A stretch of DNA of 64,000 bases from JAAFJT01 sp043772905. Its GTDB lineage: Bacteria > Bacteroidota > Bacteroidia > Chitinophagales > Saprospiraceae. Both the position numbers and the translations under genes were made by a program. Below, one piece after another: positions 55,623 to 61,587 of this stretch (position 1 is its first letter; each line of letters starts with the position of its first letter). Under the pieces are notes generated by a model. That model had not been told where the DNA came from. It worked only from the letters and a program-made list of their open reading frames with translations, and did not search any database. Location of the stretch: the NCBI GenBank assembly GCA_043772905.1, contig JAYVFS010000245.1, positions 10,112-74,111 on the forward strand, given 5' to 3'.

Positions 55623-55701
55623 ACACGAATTTCACAAATTACACGAATTAAATTAATGAATTTTTAAAAAAAACAATTCGTGTAATGTGTGAAATTCGTG
55701 T
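55623..55701. repeat. 27-bp inverted repeat upstream of lrp-like gene and nagB
   Basis: Arms 55623-55649 and 55675-55701 are reverse complements except for one position, around a 25-base loop. The arm reads ACACGAATTTCACAAATTA onward, a phrase built from CACGAATT modules. It lies between divergent genes, so it is not a simple terminator. Confidence 0.8.
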
Positions 55702-55861
55702 CTAATCTAAGCATTTACTTTTCAAACACAAAAATACAAGGTCATTTCGGTTTTTTTATACGTATTATTTTTAGAAGTAGGTAGCAAAGTATAATTTGCA
55801 CGCTCAAAGTTGGCATTTAAAAAACCAACAATGAATATTTCATCAAACTAAAAATAAATAA

Positions 55862-57760
55862 ATGGATAACCAATTGGAGAAAATCAACTCCCTCGTTTAC
55901 GAAACATCAAAAGAAGCCTCAAATGTCGTCGCGCAACAAATTGCTGACCTCATTCGCAGCAAAGCCGCAGAAGACAAAATGTGTATTTTAGGGCTCGCCA
56001 CAGGTTCAACGCCGACTTCCGTTTATGCGGAATTGGTACGGTTGCATCAAGAGGAAGGTTTGAGTTTTAAGAATGTCATCACTTTCAATTTGGATGAGTA
56101 TTTCCCCATTCAACCCGATGCTTTGCAAAGTTATGTGCGCTTTATGAAGGAACATTTGTTTGACAGCGTTGATATTTTACCTGAAAACATCAATATTCCA
56201 GATGGTACGCTCGACAAAACAAATGTGGCAGAGTTTTGCAAAAAATATGAAGAAAAAATGAAAGCCTCTGGTGGACTTGACCTTCAAATTTTAGGCATTG
56301 GTCGGACAGGTCACATCGGTTTCAATGAACCCGGTTCAGGTATCAATTCTCGGACACGTATGATTACGCTTGACCACTTGACTGTTACAGACGCTGCCAG
56401 TGATTTTTTTGGCGAGGAATACGTTCCGCGCAAAGCCATCACAATGGGTGTTGGAACAATTATGGAAGCCAAACACATTATATTGATGGCTTGGGGTGAA
56501 GGCAAATCGCACATCATTCGCAAGACTGTTGAAGGCGAAATCAGTGATCATGTACCAGCCACCTATCTTCAAAAACACAGTAACACAACGTTTTATCTCG
56601 ATGCGGCCGCCGCTTCGGAATTGACCCGTTACAAAACGCCTTGGCTTGTCCGCGAATGTGATTGGAGCGACCAAAGCCTGATCAAACGCGCTTTGATTTG
56701 GTTGAGTAAAAAAGAAGACAAACCGATTTTGAAGTTGACCACACGAGACTATGCCGAAAATGGCATGAGCGACTTGGTGACGGAATACGACAGTGCTTAC
56801 AACATTAATGTCAAGGTTTTCAATCAGTTACGCCACACAATTACAGGCTGGCCTGGTGGTAAACAAGGCGATAATAACCTCAATCGTCCTGAAACATCTT
56901 CGGTTTATCCTAAACGTGTCATTATTTTTAGCCCGCATCCAGATGATGATGTGATTTCTATGGGTGGTACGTTCATTCGCCTCAGTGACCAAGGACATGA
57001 GGTGCATGTGGCTTATCAAACTTCGGGCAATATTGCTGTTTTTGATGATGACGTAGTGCGTTTTGCAGATTTTATGAATGACTTCAACACCATGTTTGGT
57101 TTAGATAAAAAGAATGTGACTCAAACGATGTTTGACAATATTCAACAAAAAATACACGACAAAAAAGCAGGTGAAGTTGATTCGCCAGATGTCCAAAAAC
57201 TCAAAGGTTTGATTCGTCGAGGTGAAGCAAAAGCAGGTTGCCGATATGTGAGCGAAGATGTTGTTCCGCACTTCCTCGATATGCCTTTTTATGAGACGGG
57301 AACGATAAAAAAGAAACCCCTCAGTAGAGCGGACATTGACATCATCAAAAACTTATTGACGGAAATCAAACCGCATCAAGTCTATGCGGCAGGAGATTTG
57401 AGTGACCCACACGGCACACATCGGGTGTGTTTAGATGCTATTTTTCAAGCCATAACAGAGTTAAAACACGAACAATGGATGCAAGAATGTACCGTTTGGC
57501 TCTATCGCGGTGCATGGCATGAATGGGAATTGGAAAACATTGATATGGCGGTGCCGATTAGTCCAGATGAATTATTGCGCAAACGTCGGGCAATATTCAA
57601 ACACCAAAGTCAGAAAGACCGTCCTTTGTTCCCTGGGTCAGATTCAAGGGAGTTTTGGCAACGGGCTGAAGAACGGAATCGAGGTACAGCACAAGCTTTT
57701 GATGCTTTAGGTTTGCCTGAATACGAAGCGATTGAGGCGTTTAAAAGATGGTATTTTTAA
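55862..57760 (+). CDS. nagB: Glucosamine-6-phosphate deaminase fused to a PIG-L/LmbE domain
   Basis: A 632-residue protein. Residues 1-270 are NagB: phosphate loop LGLATGSTPTSVYAEL, NLDEYFPI, and the catalytic-loop GIGRTGHIGFNEPGSG near residue 145. NagB turns glucosamine-6-phosphate into fructose-6-phosphate and ammonia. Residues from about 350 form a PIG-L/LmbE deacetylase domain with FSPHPDDDVISMGG near 357 and SDPHGTHR near 510, its zinc-binding motifs. The fused form is known in Bacteroidota; a GlcNAc-6-phosphate deacetylase-like second step is a reasonable but unproven reading. No separate nagA is in the window. One 10-mer copy, PLS, lies in the PIG-L half. Confidence 0.93.
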   Translation: MDNQLEKINSLVYETSKEASNVVAQQIADLIRSKAAEDKMCILGLATGSTPTSVYAELVRLHQEEGLSFKNVITFNLDEYFPIQPDALQSYVRFMKEHLFDSVDILPENINIPDGTLDKTNVAEFCKKYEEKMKASGGLDLQILGIGRTGHIGFNEPGSGINSRTRMITLDHLTVTDAASDFFGEEYVPRKAITMGVGTIMEAKHIILMAWGEGKSHIIRKTVEGEISDHVPATYLQKHSNTTFYLDAAAASELTRYKTPWLVRECDWSDQSLIKRALIWLSKKEDKPILKLTTRDYAENGMSDLVTEYDSAYNINVKVFNQLRHTITGWPGGKQGDNNLNRPETSSVYPKRVIIFSPHPDDDVISMGGTFIRLSDQGHEVHVAYQTSGNIAVFDDDVVRFADFMNDFNTMFGLDKKNVTQTMFDNIQQKIHDKKAGEVDSPDVQKLKGLIRRGEAKAGCRYVSEDVVPHFLDMPFYETGTIKKKPLSRADIDIIKNLLTEIKPHQVYAAGDLSDPHGTHRVCLDAIFQAITELKHEQWMQECTVWLYRGAWHEWELENIDMAVPISPDELLRKRRAIFKHQSQKDRPLFPGSDSREFWQRAEERNRGTAQAFDALGLPEYEAIEAFKRWYF

Positions 57761-57767
57761 ATACCAC

Positions 57768-57823
57768 CCCCTCAGTATTTTGCATGAAAAAGGGCTTTGG
57801 TTGCATCAACCAAAGCCTTTTTT
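57768..57823 (+). terminator. nagB terminator preceded by a 10-mer copy
   Basis: The 10-mer (57768-57777) starts 8 bases after the nagB stop; 13 bases later begins an 11-bp stem (57793-57803 with 57807-57817), loop CAT, followed by T6. Confidence 0.9.
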
Positions 57824-58011
57824 ATGCTTTAATGAATAGGATTTATCTAAAAAACAAAAAATCAATATATTGAATATCAATAAATGAACTTGTTCAATCT
57901 TAGGAAGATTTAAAATCCTAAGATTAGACGCTCGAAAACCTAATAATATTCTACATGTTATAGCGAGTTTTCCCTTTTGAGACAGCCTCTTTTTTAATGC
58001 AAAACCCTTTT

Positions 58012-59271
58012 TCAATTCACAACGATTTGCTTAGAAAACACTTTATCACCTTGTTGTACTTTAACAACAACAACACCTTTGGCATATTCACTCACATCAA
58101 ATCGTTGATTGTATTGACCATCAAAATCTTTAATCGTTTGTTGAAATAGCACCTTTCCTGTTACATCAATAAATGAAACATTGGTCGGTACAGCTTCTCC
58201 TTTGAAACTAACATTCACCATATCTTTTGTAGGATTGGGTGAAGCCACAAAATTGGTCAACTCCAAACGTCCAACATTGGTAGGCGTATTCACTTTTTGC
58301 GCATCTTCAAGCACTTTTGGCACAACTATAACATTTTCGTCACGTGGTTTACACGCTTTGAGCGTCGCCCGAATTTGTTTAGGTTCATCACCGTGTAAGA
58401 AAGCGACACGCACCACTTCTTTTGGCTTATACTTCGCAATTTCATCCCATACGTCTTGATGCGTTTTCACACGCATACCGTTGACAGACGTAATGACATC
58501 ACCAATTTGCATATCTGCATCTTTAGCAGCACTCACCTTAGTAAAATCATTGACAACCGCCCCACGTTGCCCGTTCTTCACCGTTGAAGATGAGTAAACG
58601 CCCAAACAAGCTTCTTTCTCTTGCTCAACATCTTGCGACCACATCTCTTGTTGTTTACCAAGTGTTGCCGAAGTTGTTTTCGTTTTGCCATCACGGTCAT
58701 AAACTACTTCCACTTTATCACCTCCTTTTGTTGTCCGCATAAAAGCAGAAATATCACGGAAGCTGTTAATCGGCGTTTTATTGAGTTGCAATATCACATC
58801 GTCGTCTTTCAGCCCCGCTTTGGCAGCACCAGCATTGCGTGTAACGCTTATACGCACACCTTCTGCCAATTTTTCCCGCGCAGACAATTCACTCACGCCT
58901 AAAAAACCTTGGTCAGGGTTACTTTTCACACCTGTCCAAGTCATGTTATTGTAATTATTCGCTCCATTGGAACGGAGTCTGACATGAAGATTCTCTTTAT
59001 CTTCAGAATGACGCATTTTTTTGTCTATGACTTCAACAGTGGCATCAGGACGTGCCTTTTTTTGTTCATCAATATACTTCTGCACATCAAAGTTCTTGGC
59101 ATCTTCGCCCGATTTCATCAAGGTTGTGGTGTTTTTAGAACCATCTGAATTGGTGCTGCGAATCTTCACGACAATTATTTTGTCATTTTCAGCATTTTGC
59201 GCTGTTAAAATAGTGCTAAAAACGGTCAAACATAAAAACACAGACATTAGGAAAGTAAAGTTCTTTTTCAT
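58012..59271 (-). CDS. Exported PDZ-domain protein with T9SS sorting domain
   Basis: A 419-residue protein with a signal peptide (FLMSVFLCLTVFSTILTAQ). It has two PDZ domains (about 120-205, GFLGVSELSAREKLAEGVRI; and 225-310, ACLGVYSSSTV then IGDVITSVNGMRV). The C-terminal 80 residues are a type IX sorting domain (ASPNPTKDMVNVSF, then AKGVVVVKV, then KQIVVN). No protease domain is present, so the PDZ domains probably bind partner C-termini outside the cell. It is a likely PorU/PorV client. No 10-mer copy. Confidence 0.88.
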   Translation of the reverse strand: MKKNFTFLMSVFLCLTVFSTILTAQNAENDKIIVVKIRSTNSDGSKNTTTLMKSGEDAKNFDVQKYIDEQKKARPDATVEVIDKKMRHSEDKENLHVRLRSNGANNYNNMTWTGVKSNPDQGFLGVSELSAREKLAEGVRISVTRNAGAAKAGLKDDDVILQLNKTPINSFRDISAFMRTTKGGDKVEVVYDRDGKTKTTSATLGKQQEMWSQDVEQEKEACLGVYSSSTVKNGQRGAVVNDFTKVSAAKDADMQIGDVITSVNGMRVKTHQDVWDEIAKYKPKEVVRVAFLHGDEPKQIRATLKACKPRDENVIVVPKVLEDAQKVNTPTNVGRLELTNFVASPNPTKDMVNVSFKGEAVPTNVSFIDVTGKVLFQQTIKDFDGQYNQRFDVSEYAKGVVVVKVQQGDKVFSKQIVVN

Positions 59272-59385
59272 GTTAAAACTTGTTTTATTAAATTATGAAT
59301 GATGAGATATGAATGGTGAATACTTGGATGTAAAACATCATACTCATTATCAAGACAAGCTATTTTTTCAAGCGTTGCTTAATTT

Positions 59386-59486
59386 AATGATAAAGTATGA
59401 ATGATAAATGATGAATATTGTAATCGTGAATAATTCACCCATCCCCCATTAAGTTATTCATCATTTATCATTCATACTTCATCATT
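59386..59486. repeat. 31-bp-arm inverted repeat of the TGATGAATGATAAATG family
   Basis: Arms 59386-59416 and 59456-59486 are reverse complements with one mismatch, 4 bases beyond the aminotransferase stop. The arm phrase recurs at 29135-29165 and in the arms at 38925-39031, so this is a dispersed intergenic element. Confidence 0.8.
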
Positions 59487-59489
59487 AAT

Positions 59490-60599
59490 TTAGGCTATTT
59501 TCCGCAGCACTTCTGCAAACCCCTTCATCTCTTCCATCGTACCCAAACTGACACGCGCGTATTTTTTACCCGCAGCTTCCCAATTGCGCAGCAAAACGCC
59601 ATGTTTACCCATTTCCGCAGCAAAATCAAAACTCAAATGATGGACATTGAAAAACACAAAATTGGTTTTCGAAGGCACATAGTCAAAACCTTTTTCCGAA
59701 AGCACCCCCTCAGTAAAAGCACGTACTTTTGCCGTTTCCAATTTAGATTTTTCACAATGCGATTGGTCAGACAAAGCCGCAAAAGCCGCAGCGATGGACA
59801 CATTACTGACACCCGCATTTGCCCAAGCTTGATATTTGCTCAAATTAGCAATCGTTTCTTCTTGCGCAATGGCGTAACCAATACGCAAACCAGCCATACC
59901 GTATATTTTTGAGAACGTTTTGGCAATAATAAGATTTGGATACTGCGCCACCATGTCCGTTACTGAGGGGGCATCCGCATATTCCGTATAGGCTTCGTCA
60001 ATGACCATATAATTAGTCAGCGCATGTTTTGAGATAAAAGCACGTAAATCCGCATCTTTCAACACCGTGCCTGTCGGATTATTGGGATTGCAGACGTAAA
60101 TAAACCGTGTTTTGTCATTCACCGCCTCACTCATACGCGTCAGGTCGTGATTCATCGTCTTATCCAACGGAATCCATTTAACATCCAAACCCACCCGTTC
60201 GGCAGGTTTCAACCAAATTCTAAACGTTGGGTCAGCCGCAATCAAATTGCCTTTACCGCGTTCAGCCGCCAAGAAAGTGGACAACGCCAATATCTCCGAC
60301 GAGCCGCTGCCAATCAATATCTGCGTGTCTTTAACATTGTGCATTTTGGCTAATGCCGCTTTAAATTCCGTAATCATCGGAATCGCATACCGATTACCCT
60401 TTGTCAATTGCTCCGTCATCGCCTTAATAGCCATTGGCGAAGGACCATAAGGATTTTCGTTTTGACTAATTTTGATAGGTGCTTTATCGCCCGTCCACAA
60501 CGGCAAAGCGGCTGTCCGACTCTCCATTTCGGAAATAGGCAACATCATAGAACCGAGCAATGCGGCACTGTTGCGCAACCAGTCACGTCTGTTAATCAT
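59490..60599 (-). CDS. Tat-exported HisC-like aminotransferase
   Basis: A 369-residue protein from the ATG at 60599, which gives the twin-arginine signal MINRRDWLRNSAALLGSMML; the ORF opens 25 codons earlier, but that part is not signal-like. The mature chain is a class I/II PLP aminotransferase of the histidinol-phosphate type: ISQNENPYGPSPMA, GSGSSEILAL, CNPNNPTGT, VIDEAYTEY, and the PLP lysine in AKTFSKIYGMAGLRIGY near 229. Tat export of a folded PLP enzyme is unusual; histidine synthesis outside the cytoplasm is unlikely, so the substrate is unknown. Two 10-mer copies read TEG and PSV. Confidence 0.9.
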   Translation of the reverse strand: MINRRDWLRNSAALLGSMMLPISEMESRTAALPLWTGDKAPIKISQNENPYGPSPMAIKAMTEQLTKGNRYAIPMITEFKAALAKMHNVKDTQILIGSGSSEILALSTFLAAERGKGNLIAADPTFRIWLKPAERVGLDVKWIPLDKTMNHDLTRMSEAVNDKTRFIYVCNPNNPTGTVLKDADLRAFISKHALTNYMVIDEAYTEYADAPSVTDMVAQYPNLIIAKTFSKIYGMAGLRIGYAIAQEETIANLSKYQAWANAGVSNVSIAAAFAALSDQSHCEKSKLETAKVRAFTEGVLSEKGFDYVPSKTNFVFFNVHHLSFDFAAEMGKHGVLLRNWEAAGKKYARVSLGTMEEMKGFAEVLRKIA

Positions 60600-60630
60600 G
60601 ATTTTTTGATTTTTAATGATGAAATGATGA

Positions 60631-60638
60631 CAAATATA
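60631..60638 (-). promoter_or_regulatory. Putative -7 box for the aminotransferase gene
   Basis: The minus strand reads TATATTTG, 32 bases before the ATG at 60599; no good -33. If used, the longer ORF start at 60674 is impossible. Confidence 0.4.
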
Positions 60639-60870
60639 AATAGAAAAATCGTCGCGACGACCACCTTTTACCAATTGCCGAAAGATATTCTGCTATCTGA
60701 TAAAGAATAAAGAATTTAAAATGGCATGAAATACAATGGCATCTTAAAAATTAGCCAAAATCAGCCATCAAACATACAATATTTGCCTAAAATAAGGCAC
60801 GACAAAACCCATTAATGCAATTAACAAGCTAAAATATAGAAAATACTGAGGGGTATAAGGGGGTGATTCT

Positions 60871-61135
60871 CGCTCATAAAGGGTTTGCACGCGTTCATAA
60901 AGGGTTTGCACACGCTCATAAAGAGTTTGCACGCGTTCATAAAGGGATTGCACGCGTTCATAAAGGGTTTGCACGCGTTCATAAAGGATTTGCACGCGCT
61001 CATAAAGGGTTTGTACGCGTTCATAAAGGGATTGCACGCGTTCATAAAGGGTTTGCACGCGTTCATAAAGGATTTGTACATGCTCATAAAGAGATTATGT
61101 GCACTCATAAATGATTTCGAAACGCTTATAAATAC
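60871..61135. repeat. 21-bp minisatellite, about 12 units
   Basis: Unit CGTTCATAAAGGGTTTGCACG. Units 1-10 (60871-61080) are near-identical; units 11-12 and a partial 13th decay. Units 3-6 and 7-10 form an 84-bp higher-order duplication (each begins with CGCTC, then the GGGATT, GGGTTT and GGATTT variants). Because the unit is seven codons, four frames stay open. The only frame beginning with ATG is minus 61108-60821 (FMNACKP heptads). The minus YERVQTL frame has V and L at coiled-coil a and d positions and ends in a hydrophobic helix. The plus LHAFIKG frame keeps its L/F-I pattern into the decayed units. I cannot tell whether any is translated. Confidence 0.95.
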
Positions 61136-61196
61136 ATCAAAAAAGCAGAAAGACGCAAGTCTGTTGTCTCTTTAGACACTGACCGAACGGCTATGA

Positions 61197-61334
61197 ACCG
61201 ATTTTAAACATAGAAAAGAATCGCTACGTCAGTTAGAAGATTTTGAACGGCAACATCACGTTTTGGGAACGTTGAAACTGCCCGAGCGTCCGTCGAGCAC
61301 CCCTCAGTATTTAAGGGTATATTCAAAGTTTTAA
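61197..61334 (+). pseudogene. Possible C-terminal remnant frame
   Basis: A 45-codon frame without a start codon (includes ESLRQLEDFERQHHVLG and PERPSSTPQYLRV) that looks protein-like and ends in TAA. The overlapping frame just upstream (KKAERRKSVVSLDTD) also looks coded and stops at about 61205, so a frameshifted gene end is possible. The 10-mer here again reads PQY. Identity unknown. Confidence 0.25.
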
Positions 61335-61587
61335 AATAATTTAAAATTTTGATGTTTTTGTTTTTTGTATTAGAATTGTTTGATTATGTTTACATCGCTG
61401 TTTTAGCACCTCTGCCTATCTTTTATAAATTAACACAACATTTCTTTTTAAACATACTACTTATTTTGATACTGCTGTATATCAAATACTTGCGTGTTTT
61501 TATACTACTTTGTGTCAATTTGTTTCGTATTTGGATACGATTTAGACATTAAAGATTCGGAACTTGTGCAAGATTGTGTAAGTACGA

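Larger units (their letters stand above)
60600..61587. other. Gene-poor kilobase between aminotransferase and helicase
   Basis: It contains a -7 box at 60631-60638, the minisatellite at 60871-61135, two 10-mer copies (60844-60853, 61300-61309), and a possible remnant frame at 61197-61334. The hydrophobic frame at 61349-61552 has no supporting evidence. Confidence 0.5.

Noticed and set aside
60871..61135. CRISPR array
   Set aside because: Units are contiguous 21-mers with no unique spacers and no cas genes nearby.
61349..61552. 67-residue hydrophobic ORF on the plus strand
   Set aside because: Low-complexity AT-rich DNA gives long runs of L, I and F by chance; no promoter or neighbour supports it.
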